Below, piece by piece: positions 15,375 to 24,820 of a stretch of DNA of 33,423 bases. Both the position numbers and the translations under genes were made by a program. How positions within the stretch are numbered: position 1 is the stretch's first letter; every line of letters begins with the position of its first letter. The DNA is from Oscillospiraceae bacterium (GTDB lineage Bacteria; Bacillota; Clostridia; Oscillospirales; Oscillospiraceae). The notes under the pieces were generated by a model. That model saw nothing but the letters and a program-made list of their open reading frames with translations, did no database searches and was not told where the DNA came from. The stretch covers positions 1-33,423 of the forward strand of contig JAFXAQ010000019.1 in the NCBI GenBank assembly GCA_017516925.1. The letters run 5' to 3'.

Positions 15375-16424
15375 ATGGCTGAGAAGAGCTATTCTGCAAG
15401 CTACGCCGCAGCAGGCGTGGATATTACTGCCGGTTATCGCGCGGTAGAGCTGATGAAGAAACACGTTGCCCGCACCCGTAATGAGGGCTGCCTGGATGAT
15501 GTAGGCGGCTTTGGTGGCTGCTTCGGTCTGCCGGTTGCCGGTATGGAAGAGCCGGTGCTGGTCTCCGGCACTGACGGCTGCGGTACCAAGGTGAAGCTGG
15601 CAATTTTAATGGACAAGCACGATACTATCGGCATTGATGCTGTGGCCATGTGTGTCAATGATATTATCTGTGTTGGCGCAAAGCCCCTGTTTTTCCTGGA
15701 TTACATTGCCTGCGGCAAGAACATCCCTGAAAAGATTGCCCAGATTGTTGCCGGTGTGGCAGAGGGCTGTGTTCAGTCCGGTGCTGCCCTGATTGGCGGC
15801 GAAACCGCAGAGCACCCCGGTATGATGCCTGTGGAGGAATATGACCTTGCGGGCTTTGCGGTTGGTATCGTGGATAAGAAAAAGATTTTGGACAACACCA
15901 AAATGGCTGTGGGCGATGTAGTCATTGCACTGCCCTCCACCGGCATCCACTCCAACGGCTTCAGCCTGTGCCGTAAGGTGTTTGATATCGATAACAACAA
16001 CCCTGACCTGTATGTGCCGAAAGCAGAGTTGGGCGGCAAAACCACCGCTGAGGCTTTGCTGACTCCTACTAAAATTTACGTAAAGCCCGTACTGGCACTG
16101 CTGGAAAAGGTAAATGTAAAGGGCATCAGTCACATTACCGGCGGCGGCTTCTACGAGAATATTCCCCGCAGCATTCCCGACGGTTTAGGCGCAAAGATTA
16201 ACCGCAGTGCGGTTAAGGTGCTGCCGATTTTTGATTTGATTGCCAAAACCGGCAATATTCCTGAGCGAGATATGTTCAATACCTATAATATGGGTGTTGG
16301 TATGAGCATTGTTGTACCTGCGGACCAGGTTGAGAATGCCATTGCTATTTTGAAAGAAAATGGCGAAGATACATACGTGATTGGCGAAATTATTGCCGCT
16401 GAGGATAAAATTATTATCGAATAA
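15375..16424 (+). CDS. purM: Phosphoribosylformylglycinamidine cyclo-ligase (AIR synthetase)
   Basis: A 349-residue member of the PurM/PurL ATP-binding superfamily that closes the imidazole ring to give AIR. Recognisable parts: [40 protein letters not shown], the substrate loop [67 protein letters not shown] and the C-terminal [14 protein letters not shown]. It starts with ATG at 15375 after TAAGGAGA, 17 bases after purF. Confidence 0.97.
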   Translation: MAEKSYSASYAAAGVDITAGYRAVELMKKHVARTRNEGCLDDVGGFGGCFGLPVAGMEEPVLVSGTDGCGTKVKLAILMDKHDTIGIDAVAMCVNDIICVGAKPLFFLDYIACGKNIPEKIAQIVAGVAEGCVQSGAALIGGETAEHPGMMPVEEYDLAGFAVGIVDKKKILDNTKMAVGDVVIALPSTGIHSNGFSLCRKVFDIDNNNPDLYVPKAELGGKTTAEALLTPTKIYVKPVLALLEKVNVKGISHITGGGFYENIPRSIPDGLGAKINRSAVKVLPIFDLIAKTGNIPERDMFNTYNMGVGMSIVVPADQVENAIAILKENGEDTYVIGEIIAAEDKIIIE

Positions 16425-16439
16425 AAAGGGGAGAGGGCT

Positions 16440-17048
16440 ATGGAGAAGGCGAGAATTGCGGTCCTGGTATCCGGTGGCGGAACCAATCTGCAAGCGCTGA
16501 TTGATGCGCAAAATTCCGGAAGGTTGTGCAGCGGTGAGATTAAGCTTGTCATTGCCAACAACGCAGATGCATATGCGCTTACCCGTGCAAAAACAGCCGG
16601 TATTGCCACAGAAATTGTTTTGAAAAAGTCCTGCGGCAGTCAAGAAGCCTTCGAAGAAAAAATCAAAAAGCTATTAACGACGCATAGAATTGATTTAATC
16701 GTACTGGCAGGCTTTATGTCCATTCTCAGCGAGAATTTTACTTCTGCCTATCCCAAACGCATTCTCAATGTCCACCCCTCTTTGATTCCCGCATTTTGCG
16801 GTGCTGGCTTTTATGGGCTTCGTGTCCACCAGGAAGCCCTAGCCTATGGTGTAAAGGTGACCGGCGCTACTGTACACTTTGTCAATGAAATTCCTGACGG
16901 CGGAGAAATTATTTTCCAAAAAGCCGTGGAAGTTCAAGAGGGTGATACACCGGAGGTTTTGCAAAAACGTGTTATGGAGCAGGCAGAGTGGATCATTCTC
17001 CCTGCTGCAGTCGAAAAAGTCAGTCAGTCAATTGTGAAAGGAAGCTAA
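16440..17048 (+). CDS. purN: Phosphoribosylglycinamide formyltransferase
   Basis: A 202-residue folate-dependent GAR transformylase. N-terminal AVLVSGGGTNLQALIDAQNS binds the substrate phosphate. The catalytic residues lie in ILNVHPSLIPAF (N and H) and VHFVNEIPDGGEII (D). The LIVLAGFMSILS strand is also typical. It uses 10-formyl-tetrahydrofolate, the same cofactor as the AICAR formyltransferase two genes downstream, which fits folate-status control by the ZTP riboswitch. The start ATG at 16440 follows AAAGGGGAGAGG; it is 15 bases after purM and 4 before the next gene. Confidence 0.96.
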   Translation: MEKARIAVLVSGGGTNLQALIDAQNSGRLCSGEIKLVIANNADAYALTRAKTAGIATEIVLKKSCGSQEAFEEKIKKLLTTHRIDLIVLAGFMSILSENFTSAYPKRILNVHPSLIPAFCGAGFYGLRVHQEALAYGVKVTGATVHFVNEIPDGGEIIFQKAVEVQEGDTPEVLQKRVMEQAEWIILPAAVEKVSQSIVKGS

Positions 17049-17052
17049 GCAT

Positions 17053-17766
17053 ATGAACGTGTATGAAACCGGTAATTTAAGCCAGATGCTGTCCACCAAT
17101 ACATATCCCGGACGTGGCATTATTTTGGGTGTAACCCCTGACGGCACTAAGTCTGTGGCAGCGTATTTCATTATGGGACGCAGTGTCAACAGCCGCAACC
17201 GGGTGTTCGTGCAGGAGCCTGACGGAATCCGCACCGAAGCCCACGACCCCAGCCTGATGAAGGACCCGCATTTGATTATCTATCATCCTGTCCGTGAGGC
17301 AGGCTGTGGACTGATTGTCACCAACGGTGACCAGACAGACACCATTTGGGAATATCTTGCCAGGGGCGAAAGCTGGGAAAGTGCATTGCGTACCCGGATG
17401 TTTGAGGATGACGGTCCCAACTGGACACCCCGTATTTCCGGTTTGCTTGCTAAAGATGGCAGCTACAAAATGTCCATCCTGAAGTCAGCGGATGCTGAGG
17501 GCAGTGCCTGCGCCCGCTTCTTCTATGAATACCCCGGAATTGCCGGCTTGGGTCATTTTATCCATACCTATGTCTGCGACGGCAATCCGGTTATTCCCAC
17601 CTTCCAGGGGGAGCCGGAGCGTGTTGCCTTGGACAACGATATGGAAGCCTTTACCAATATGCTGTGGGAAAATTTGAATCCGGACAATAAGATTTCTCTG
17701 TTTGTCCGTTACACCGATTTGAAGACCGGTGAATATTCTCAGAAAATTATTAACAAGCACGCATAA
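17053..17766 (+). CDS. IMP cyclohydrolase, PurO-like
   Basis: A 237-residue protein of the stand-alone IMP cyclohydrolase family related to archaeal PurO. It closes FAICAR to IMP, the last step of the pathway. It begins MNVYETGNLSQMLSTNTYPG and contains PGRGIILGVTPDGTKSVAAY, the IMGRSVNSRNRVF segment and HDPSLMKDPHLIIYHPVRE; the latter two are conserved in this family as I recall it. It has no similarity to the N-terminal MGS-like domain of bifunctional PurH. Its position directly before the AICAR formyltransferase gene supports the role. An AAGGAAG site lies at 17038-17045 just inside the end of purN. Confidence 0.88.
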   Translation: MNVYETGNLSQMLSTNTYPGRGIILGVTPDGTKSVAAYFIMGRSVNSRNRVFVQEPDGIRTEAHDPSLMKDPHLIIYHPVREAGCGLIVTNGDQTDTIWEYLARGESWESALRTRMFEDDGPNWTPRISGLLAKDGSYKMSILKSADAEGSACARFFYEYPGIAGLGHFIHTYVCDGNPVIPTFQGEPERVALDNDMEAFTNMLWENLNPDNKISLFVRYTDLKTGEYSQKIINKHA

Positions 17767-17779
17767 AGGAGAGAAAGAT

Positions 17780-18964
17780 ATGAAAGAGTTTGAACTGAAG
17801 TATGGCTGCAATCCCAATCAGAAACCTGCAAAACTGTATATGCACGATGGCAGTGACTTGCCCTTTACCATTTTGAACGGACGTCCCGGCTACATTAACT
17901 TTATGGATGCCCTGAACTCCTGGCAGCTGGTTAAGGAGTTGAAGGAAGCCACCGGTATGGTTGCCGCAACTTCCTTTAAGCACGTTTCTCCCACCTCTGC
18001 TGCTGTGGGCAAGCCTCTGGATGCAGACCTGAAGAAGGCTTGCTTTGTAGATGATGTGGAAGGTCTTGACGAGAACCCTCTGGCCTGCGCGTATGCCCGT
18101 GCCCGTGGCACCGACCGTATGTGCTCTTTTGGCGACTGGGTAGCCCTTTCCGATGTTTGTGACGAAATGACTGCCAAACTCATTGCCCGTGAGGTTTCTG
18201 ACGGTGTGATTGCCCCCGGCTATACCGAGGAAGCACTGGCAGTTCTCAAAACCAAGCGTAAGGGTAGCTACAACGTAGTTGCCATCAACCCGGATTTTGT
18301 ACCTGCGGTTGAAGAAAATAAGCAGGTGTTCGGCATCACCTTCCAGCAGGGGCGCAATAACTTTAAGATTAACGAGGAATTGCTGCAAAATGTGGTTACC
18401 GAAAACAAGGAAATTCCCCAGAGCGCAAAAATCGACCTGATTGTTGCGCTGATTACGCTGAAATATACCCAGTCCAACTCTGTTTGCTATGCTGTTGACG
18501 GACAGGCTATCGGTGTCGGCGCCGGTCAGCAAAGCCGTATTCACTGCACCAGACTGGCTGGCAGCAAGGCAGATACCTGGTTCCTGCGTCAGCACCCCAA
18601 GACTCTGGCGTTGCCCTTCCGTGAGGATTTGGGCAGACCCAATCGTGATAACGTTATCGATGGCTACATCAACGGAAATGAAGAGGATGTCTGCGCTGAG
18701 GGTATTTGGCAGAACTACTTTACAACCCAGCCCGAGCGCTTGACGGAGGAAGATAAGAAGGCATGGCTTGCCAGCCGCCAGAACGTGGCTTTGGGCTCAG
18801 ATGCATTCTTCCCCTTCAGTGACAATATTAAGCGCGCTTATGCTTCCGGTGTGAAGTACATTGCGGAACCCGGCGGCTCTATCCGGGATGATCTGGTCAT
18901 CGAGGAGTGCAATAAGAAGGGAATTGCCATGGCATTTACCGGAATGCGTCTGTTCCATCACTAA
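17780..18964 (+). CDS. purH: Stand-alone AICAR formyltransferase (PurH C-terminal domain type)
   Basis: A 394-residue protein equivalent to the transformylase part of PurH only. It formylates AICAR with 10-formyl-tetrahydrofolate to FAICAR. The Lys-His catalytic pair is in SFKHVSPTSAAVG (K67, H68). KYGCNPNQKPA, DRMCSFGDWVALSD, YTQSNSVCYAVDGQ, IGVGAGQQSRIHCTRLAG and EPGGSIRDDLVIEECNKKG all match the transformylase. The MGS-like IMP cyclohydrolase domain that normally precedes it (about 200 residues) is missing and is replaced by the adjacent PurO-like protein. The ATG at 17780 follows AAAGGAGAG. It overlaps the upstream edge of the purD region by one base. Confidence 0.93.
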   Translation: MKEFELKYGCNPNQKPAKLYMHDGSDLPFTILNGRPGYINFMDALNSWQLVKELKEATGMVAATSFKHVSPTSAAVGKPLDADLKKACFVDDVEGLDENPLACAYARARGTDRMCSFGDWVALSDVCDEMTAKLIAREVSDGVIAPGYTEEALAVLKTKRKGSYNVVAINPDFVPAVEENKQVFGITFQQGRNNFKINEELLQNVVTENKEIPQSAKIDLIVALITLKYTQSNSVCYAVDGQAIGVGAGQQSRIHCTRLAGSKADTWFLRQHPKTLALPFREDLGRPNRDNVIDGYINGNEEDVCAEGIWQNYFTTQPERLTEEDKKAWLASRQNVALGSDAFFPFSDNIKRAYASGVKYIAEPGGSIRDDLVIEECNKKGIAMAFTGMRLFHH

Positions 18965-18975
18965 TGGAGGAAGCT

Positions 18976-20241
18976 ATGAAGATAATGGTTGTCGGTGGTG
19001 GCGGCAGAGAGCACACCATCATCAAAAAACTAAAAGAAAATCAAACCATCACAGAAATTTTTGCATTGCCCGGTAATGGCGGTATGGCAAAGGATGCTAC
19101 CTGTGTCAATATTGCTGCGACGGATTTAGACGGAATTGTTGCCTTTGCGAAGGAAAACGCTATTGACTATGCTGTGGTTGCGCCTGATGACCCTCTGGTT
19201 TTGGGTTGTGTGGACCGCTTGAATGAAATTGGCATTCCTTGCTTCGGTCCCAATGCAAAGGCGGCAATTATCGAGGGAAGTAAAGCTTTTTCCAAGGATT
19301 TGATGAAAAAGTATAATATTCCTACCGCTACCTACGAAACCTTTACTGATATTGAAAAGGCATTGGCATACGTTGAAAGCTGCGCCATTCCTGTAGTTGT
19401 CAAAGCAGACGGCTTGGCATTGGGTAAGGGCGTTATTATTGCCCAGAATCGTCAGGAAGCCATTGATGCGGTAACGGATATGATGGCAAATGCTAAGTTC
19501 GGTAAATCGGGCTCTACTGTGGTGATTGAAGAATTTTTGACCGGTCCAGAGGTATCTGTCCTTGCTTTTACCGACGGTAATGTGGTCAAACCTATGGTGT
19601 CCTCTATGGACCATAAGCGGGCAGGGGACAATGACACAGGCCTGAATACCGGCGGTATGGGTACCATTGCGCCCAATCCTTATTACACTGAGGACATAGC
19701 CAAAACCTGTATGAAAACCATTTTTCTGCCCACAATTGCGGCAATGAATGCGGAGGGGCGAACCTTCCGGGGTTGTCTGTACTTTGGGTTGATGCTTATC
19801 CCCAACGGGCCTAAGGTCATTGAATATAACTGCCGCTTCGGAGACCCGGAAACACAGGTAGTCCTGCCCTTGCTGGAGAGTGACTTGCTGACAGTTATGC
19901 AGGCAACTACCAATGGTACACTGGCTGATACGGAGGTCAAATTCTCTGACAAGTGTGCTTGCTGTGTTGTTACTGCTTCTGCCGGATATCCGGCAAGCTA
20001 TGAAAAGGGCTTTGAGATTACAATGACCGAGGAAGCGGAGAAGCATACTTACGTTGCCGGTGCGAAACTGGAAAACGGAAAGCTTGTTACTTCCGGCGGT
20101 CGTGTCACCGGAACAACAGCGGTTGCGGACACCCTGCAGCAGGCGGTTAGTGAGGCTTACCGCCTTGCTGACGGCGTTTGCTTCCAAAATGCTTACCGCA
20201 GAAGCGATATCGGTCAGCGTGGATTAGCCGCATATAAATAA
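18976..20241 (+). CDS. purD: Phosphoribosylamine-glycine ligase (GAR synthetase)
   Basis: A 421-residue ATP-grasp ligase making GAR from phosphoribosylamine and glycine. It has the N-terminal MKIMVVGGGGREHTIIKKLK and CFGPNAKAAIIEGSKAFSK. The ATP-grasp core includes VVKADGLALGKGVIIA, VVIEEFLTGPEVSVLAFTDG, DHKRAGDNDTGLNTGGMG and EYNCRFGDPETQVVLP. An in-frame ATG at 18964 overlaps the previous stop, but GGAGGAA at 18966-18972 serves the ATG at 18976, which also matches the usual family start. It lies immediately downstream of the AICAR formyltransferase gene. Confidence 0.96.
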   Translation: MKIMVVGGGGREHTIIKKLKENQTITEIFALPGNGGMAKDATCVNIAATDLDGIVAFAKENAIDYAVVAPDDPLVLGCVDRLNEIGIPCFGPNAKAAIIEGSKAFSKDLMKKYNIPTATYETFTDIEKALAYVESCAIPVVVKADGLALGKGVIIAQNRQEAIDAVTDMMANAKFGKSGSTVVIEEFLTGPEVSVLAFTDGNVVKPMVSSMDHKRAGDNDTGLNTGGMGTIAPNPYYTEDIAKTCMKTIFLPTIAAMNAEGRTFRGCLYFGLMLIPNGPKVIEYNCRFGDPETQVVLPLLESDLLTVMQATTNGTLADTEVKFSDKCACCVVTASAGYPASYEKGFEITMTEEAEKHTYVAGAKLENGKLVTSGGRVTGTTAVADTLQQAVSEAYRLADGVCFQNAYRRSDIGQRGLAAYK

Positions 20242-20256
20242 GGAGGTTTTACCCCC

Positions 20257-23200
20257 ATGGTTTATCGTATTTTTGTTGAAAAAAAGAATGGTCTGGATAA
20301 TGAAGCAAAGGGACTTTTGAATGAGGCAAAGAATCTGCTGGGTATCAATACCTTGGAGAATATTCGGCTATTTAATCGTTATGATGTGGAGAATATTACC
20401 GAGGAACTGTTTGGGTACGCTGTCAAAACTGTATTTTCGGAGCCTCAGCTGGATAACACCTATGCTGATTTGCGGCTGCCTGGTGCATATGTATTTGCGG
20501 TGGAAGCGTTACCCGGTCAGTTTGACCAACGAGCTGATTCAGCTGCCCAGTGTATTCAAATTATCTCTCAGGGAGAGCGTCCTTTGGTTCGCACTGCCAA
20601 GGTTTACGGCTTGTACGGCAATTTAAGGGATGCTGACGTCGAAGCGTTTAAGAAGCACGTGATCAATGCTGTGGAAAGCCGGGAGGCGGATTTGGCATGT
20701 CCTGAGACACTGGCAGTACAATATGCTGCACCAGAGACCGTTGCGACCGTCACCGGTTTTATCGGTATGAATGATGAGGCATTGGCTGGACTGCTGGAAG
20801 AAAAAGGTCTGGCAATGGACCTGGACGACCTGAAGTTCCTGCAGGCCTACTTCCGTGACGAAGAGAACCGTGATCCCACGATTACGGAAATTCGTGTGGT
20901 TGATACCTACTGGTCCGACCACTGCCGCCATACCACCTTCTCTACCCATATTGATAACGTGCGGATTGATGACCCTGCGGTCCAGGCTGCCTATGAACGG
21001 TATCTGGATGCCCGTGTAGAGGTTTACGGTGAGGAAAAGGCAGCAAAACGTCCTCAAACCCTGATGGACATTGCTACCATTGGTACCAAGACCCTGAAAA
21101 AGCGTGGTCTTCTGCCGGAATTGGACGAATCCGAGGAAATCAATGCTTGCTCCATCCACGTGACGGCTAATGTCAACGGTGAGGACCAGGATTGGCTTTT
21201 GATGTTTAAAAACGAAACCCACAATCACCCCACGGAGATTGAACCCTTTGGCGGCGCAGCCACCTGTATTGGCGGTTGTATTCGCGACCCTCTTTCCGGA
21301 CGTGCATATGTCCATCAGGCGATGCGTGTCACCGGTGCAGGTGATCCCAGAAAGGCAATTTCTGAAACCCTGGCAGGCAAGCTGCCCCAGAGAAAGATTT
21401 GCCAGACTGCCGCAGCGGGTTATTCATCCTACGGCAATCAGATTGGTTTGGCTACCGGTCACGTGGCGGAAATTTACCACGATGGCTATGTTGCCAAGCG
21501 TCTGGAGTGCGGTGCGGTAGTTGCTGCGGCACCTGCATATAATGTTCGCCGTGAGCGCCCCGCTGCCGGAGATGTGGTGGTTTTGCTGGGTGGTAGAACC
21601 GGTCGTGACGGTATTGGCGGCGCTACCGGTTCCTCCAAGAGCCACAATATGAAGTCCTTGACTACCATGGCATCCGAGGTCCAGAAGGGTAATGCGCCTG
21701 AAGAGCGCAAGATTCAGCGCCTGTTCCGTAACCCGGAGGTCACCCGGCTGATTAAGCGTTGTAATGACTTTGGTGCCGGCGGTGTTTCCGTTGCCATCGG
21801 TGAGCTTGCTCCCGGACTGAAGATAGATTTGGACGCTGTCCGTAAGAAGTATGAGGGTCTTGACGGTACGGAGATTGCCATTTCGGAATCTCAGGAGCGT
21901 ATGGCAGTCGTTGTAGAAGAAAAGGATGCGGATGCGTTTATTGCAATGGCGCAGGCTGAGAACCTGGAAGCCTATCGTGTTGCTGTTGTTACCGAAGAGG
22001 AACGTATGGTAATGACCTGGAAGGGAAATACCATTGCGGACCTGAGCCGTGCGTTTCTGGACACCAACGGCGCAGTAAAGCACACAGAAGCGCATGTTAC
22101 CGAGAAGGATTTGTCTGTTTTGAGCAAAGCTCTGTATGGCAACCTGCGAGAAATGGCTTCTGATCTGAAAACAGCCTCCCAAAGAGGTCTTGTGGAGCGC
22201 TTTGATGCCACCATTGGCGCCGGTTCGGTAACAATGCCCTTTGGCGGAAAGCGCCAGCTGACACCTGCCCAGTCTATGGCAGCGGTGCTGCCGGTGCTGC
22301 CCGGCCAGGAAACTGACCAAGCCTCTGTATTTAGCTGGGGCTGTGATCCGGATTACCTTTCCGTGGATCCTTACTCTGGCGCCCATGCAGCAATTTATCA
22401 TTCTGTTGCCAAGCTGGTTGCGGCTGGCTGCGATTACAAACAGGCTTATCTGACGCTGCAGGAATTCTTTGAGCGCCTGCGAAATGAGCCGACTCGCTGG
22501 GGCAAGCCCTTTGCAGCGCTGCTGGGCGCCCTGGATGCCCAGCTGGAATTAGGTGCCGCTGCTATCGGTGGCAAGGATTCTATGTCCGGAACATTCCTGG
22601 ACCTGGATGTTCCTCCCACACTGATTTCCTTTGCCATTGCGCCGATTAAAAAGCAGGATGTGTTAACACCGGAGTTCAAGGAAGCCGGACACCCTGTATA
22701 TCTGTTTGGCGCAACAGATGAAAGTGCGGATAGTCTCAAGACAGCTTGGGAAGCCTTCCATACCCTTCATAAGGCAGGCAAGGTAAAGGCTGCCTGGGCG
22801 GTTGAACATGGAATCGGCGAGGCTGTTATGAAGATGTCCTTCGGTAACAATGTAGGTTTTGACTCCTGCACTGACACCGATGACTGGCATTGCCGTCTGT
22901 GGGGCTTCCTGGTAGCGGAGCTGACGGAGGATGTGAATATCCCTGGCGTTATGAAGCTGGGCGAAACCACAGCTGAGCCGATTATCACGCTGGGTGCTGA
23001 TACAGCCACAATTGCTGAGTTGTATAAGCTGAATGCCCAAACCCTCGAGAGTGTTTATCCTGTTCAGGCAAGAGAAGAACCCGGTAAGATGCCCACCTTC
23101 TCCTTTGAGGGTAAGTGCAATATTGCGCCTGCAATCAAGGTTGCAAAGCCCAAGGTTCTGATTCCGGTTTTCCCGGGCACGAACTGTGAATATGACTCTG

Positions 23201-23943
23201 CCCGGGCTGTGGAAACGGCAGGGGCTGAGGCAGAAATCCTTGTTGTGCGCAATCTCACCGCTGAGGATGTTAGCCGAAGTGTTGCGGAATTCTCTGCAAA
23301 AGTGAAGAATGCTCAGATGATTTTCATTCCCGGCGGTTTTTCCGGCGGTGACGAGCCGGATGGCTCCGCAAAGTTTATCACCGCCTTCTTCCGCAATCCT
23401 GCGGTAAAGGATGCGGTTACCGATTTGTTGGACAACCGGGACGGTCTGATGTGCGGTATTTGTAACGGTTTCCAGGCGCTGATTAAGCTTGGCTTGGTTC
23501 CCTACGGCAAGATTGTTGACACCGATGAGAACTGTCCCACCTTGACCTTTAACAATATTGGTCGCCACCAGAGCCGCATAGTTCGCACCCGGATTGCCTC
23601 CACAAAGTCTCCCTGGCTGAGTCGAATGCATGTTGGTGATGTGGTAAATGTTCCCATTTCCCACGGTGAAGGCAAATTCCTTGCTTCTGCGGAACTGATT
23701 GCGCAGCTGGCTGCCAACGGACAGATTGCTACGCAGTATGTGGATTTGGATGGCAAGGCTACTGCCGACATTGATTTCAATCCAAATGGTTCTTTGTGTG
23801 CAATTGAAGGCATTACCTCTCCGGACGGCAGAGTGTTCGGTAAAATGGGTCACAGCGAGCGTATTGGTAACGGCCTGTACAGGAATGTTCCCGGTAATTA
23901 TGATATCGAAATGTTCAAGGCCGCTGTAGATTATTTCAAGTAA
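20257..23943 (+). CDS. purL: Phosphoribosylformylglycinamidine synthase, single-chain
   Basis: A 1228-residue large PurL that converts FGAR to FGAM with ATP and glutamine. The N-terminal PurS-like part (about 1-170) is followed by two PurM-like halves with DTYWSDHCRHTTFSTHI, NETHNHPTEIEPFGGAATC, VVLLGGRTGRDGIGGATGSS and LGAAAIGGKDSMSGTF. A class I glutaminase domain starts at about residue 965 (VLIPVFPGTNCEYDSARAV). It keeps the nucleophile C1069 in CGICNGFQALIKLG and the H1136/E1138 pair in PISHGEGKF, so unlike PurF in this operon it can use glutamine. AAGGAGG precedes the ATG at 20257. It is the last gene before the bidirectional terminator. Confidence 0.97.
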   Translation: MVYRIFVEKKNGLDNEAKGLLNEAKNLLGINTLENIRLFNRYDVENITEELFGYAVKTVFSEPQLDNTYADLRLPGAYVFAVEALPGQFDQRADSAAQCIQIISQGERPLVRTAKVYGLYGNLRDADVEAFKKHVINAVESREADLACPETLAVQYAAPETVATVTGFIGMNDEALAGLLEEKGLAMDLDDLKFLQAYFRDEENRDPTITEIRVVDTYWSDHCRHTTFSTHIDNVRIDDPAVQAAYERYLDARVEVYGEEKAAKRPQTLMDIATIGTKTLKKRGLLPELDESEEINACSIHVTANVNGEDQDWLLMFKNETHNHPTEIEPFGGAATCIGGCIRDPLSGRAYVHQAMRVTGAGDPRKAISETLAGKLPQRKICQTAAAGYSSYGNQIGLATGHVAEIYHDGYVAKRLECGAVVAAAPAYNVRRERPAAGDVVVLLGGRTGRDGIGGATGSSKSHNMKSLTTMASEVQKGNAPEERKIQRLFRNPEVTRLIKRCNDFGAGGVSVAIGELAPGLKIDLDAVRKKYEGLDGTEIAISESQERMAVVVEEKDADAFIAMAQAENLEAYRVAVVTEEERMVMTWKGNTIADLSRAFLDTNGAVKHTEAHVTEKDLSVLSKALYGNLREMASDLKTASQRGLVERFDATIGAGSVTMPFGGKRQLTPAQSMAAVLPVLPGQETDQASVFSWGCDPDYLSVDPYSGAHAAIYHSVAKLVAAGCDYKQAYLTLQEFFERLRNEPTRWGKPFAALLGALDAQLELGAAAIGGKDSMSGTFLDLDVPPTLISFAIAPIKKQDVLTPEFKEAGHPVYLFGATDESADSLKTAWEAFHTLHKAGKVKAAWAVEHGIGEAVMKMSFGNNVGFDSCTDTDDWHCRLWGFLVAELTEDVNIPGVMKLGETTAEPIITLGADTATIAELYKLNAQTLESVYPVQAREEPGKMPTFSFEGKCNIAPAIKVAKPKVLIPVFPGTNCEYDSARAVETAGAEAEILVVRNLTAEDVSRSVAEFSAKVKNAQMIFIPGGFSGGDEPDGSAKFITAFFRNPAVKDAVTDLLDNRDGLMCGICNGFQALIKLGLVPYGKIVDTDENCPTLTFNNIGRHQSRIVRTRIASTKSPWLSRMHVGDVVNVPISHGEGKFLASAELIAQLAANGQIATQYVDLDGKATADIDFNPNGSLCAIEGITSPDGRVFGKMGHSERIGNGLYRNVPGNYDIEMFKAAVDYFK

Positions 23944-23946
23944 ATC

Positions 23947-23978
23947 AAAAAAACATCCCCATTTGGGGATGTTTTTTT
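23947..23978. terminator. Bidirectional intrinsic terminator between purL and the deacetylase gene
   Basis: A run of seven A (23947-23953), a perfect stem CATCCCCA (23954-23961) and TGGGGATG (23964-23971) with a 2-base TT spacer in the apparent loop, then seven T (23972-23978). It reads as a terminator on both strands and serves the convergent purine operon and the minus-strand block. The stop codon of the deacetylase gene (23977-23979) overlaps its right edge. Confidence 0.93.
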
Positions 23979-24816
23979 ATATATGTAGTGTTTCACCGGG
24001 ACCGACTTTATAAAGGTTGCCGGGTCTGTCAGCGAACCAAACGGTTCGGCAGGTGGGATTAAAGATTGTATTCCCGTCGGCGCTGCTTTCCAGCTGGTGG
24101 AAGTCTCTCCATGCCAGATAAAGCTCCATATTGGTGGCATACCAGATATCGTCACGATTGCCCAGCTTCTGCGCAAAATCCTCAATTACATTCCAGTTTT
24201 CCTTGCTGTCAAATTCGTAGCTGTGTCCCCAAAGGAAGAACATACGAGGAGCAAAAGACGGCTTCATATTGATGAATTCTTCAATCATTTCCGGAAGCCT
24301 GGGGTCATTGTGGTGGCAGGTTGGTGTCAAGCGTAACCAATCGTTGGGCAGACCGAAATCACCCTTACTCTTGACAACTCGGCTATACCAAATGCCGCAA
24401 AGTCTGCAGATTTCAGCCACATCGTCGTTGACACTACCAAATGGATAGGCCATACCGTGTATAGGCCTTCCAAACATTTTTTCCAGCGCAATGCGATCAT
24501 TGAGAACTTGTCCGCAGGCTACGGCGGTGTCACACATTGCCAAATGGGGATGGTTGTAGCCGTGACAGGCAATTTCAAAGTCATCATCCACATACAAGGC
24601 TTTGGCTTCGTTATAAGTCAATCTTCCGGGGACCTTTGTTCTGTTTGGCGCATCTTCTTCGCTTGTGAAGCAGCCGTAGCTGATATTGAATGTACCCTTC
24701 AGTCCATTCTTTTTCATAATTTCCATCAAGCGTTTGTCTGCCAATACACCGTCATCGTAACTAAGGGTAACGACTTTTGCTTTTCCTCCGGGGAAACGTA
24801 GAAATCTTGAATTCAT
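23977..24816 (-). CDS. Polysaccharide deacetylase family protein (CE4-like)
   Basis: A 279-residue protein with a NodB-type fold. The metal and catalytic motifs are VVTLSYDDGVLADKRL (aspartates D21, D22) and IACHGYNHPHL (H85 and H89, H-x3-H), with later conserved HGMAYPFGSVND and FFLWGHSYEFD. There is no signal peptide or membrane segment, so it appears cytoplasmic. That is unlike cell-wall deacetylases and suggests a soluble sugar or other amide substrate. The ATG at 24816 follows AAAGAGGA; an upstream TTG at 24834 is in frame but lies within that binding region. It is the last gene of the minus-strand block, 4 bases after trmO. The substrate cannot be told from sequence. Confidence 0.88.
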   Translation of the reverse strand: MNSRFLRFPGGKAKVVTLSYDDGVLADKRLMEIMKKNGLKGTFNISYGCFTSEEDAPNRTKVPGRLTYNEAKALYVDDDFEIACHGYNHPHLAMCDTAVACGQVLNDRIALEKMFGRPIHGMAYPFGSVNDDVAEICRLCGIWYSRVVKSKGDFGLPNDWLRLTPTCHHNDPRLPEMIEEFINMKPSFAPRMFFLWGHSYEFDSKENWNVIEDFAQKLGNRDDIWYATNMELYLAWRDFHQLESSADGNTIFNPTCRTVWFADRPGNLYKVGPGETLHI

Positions 24817-24820
24817 AGCA

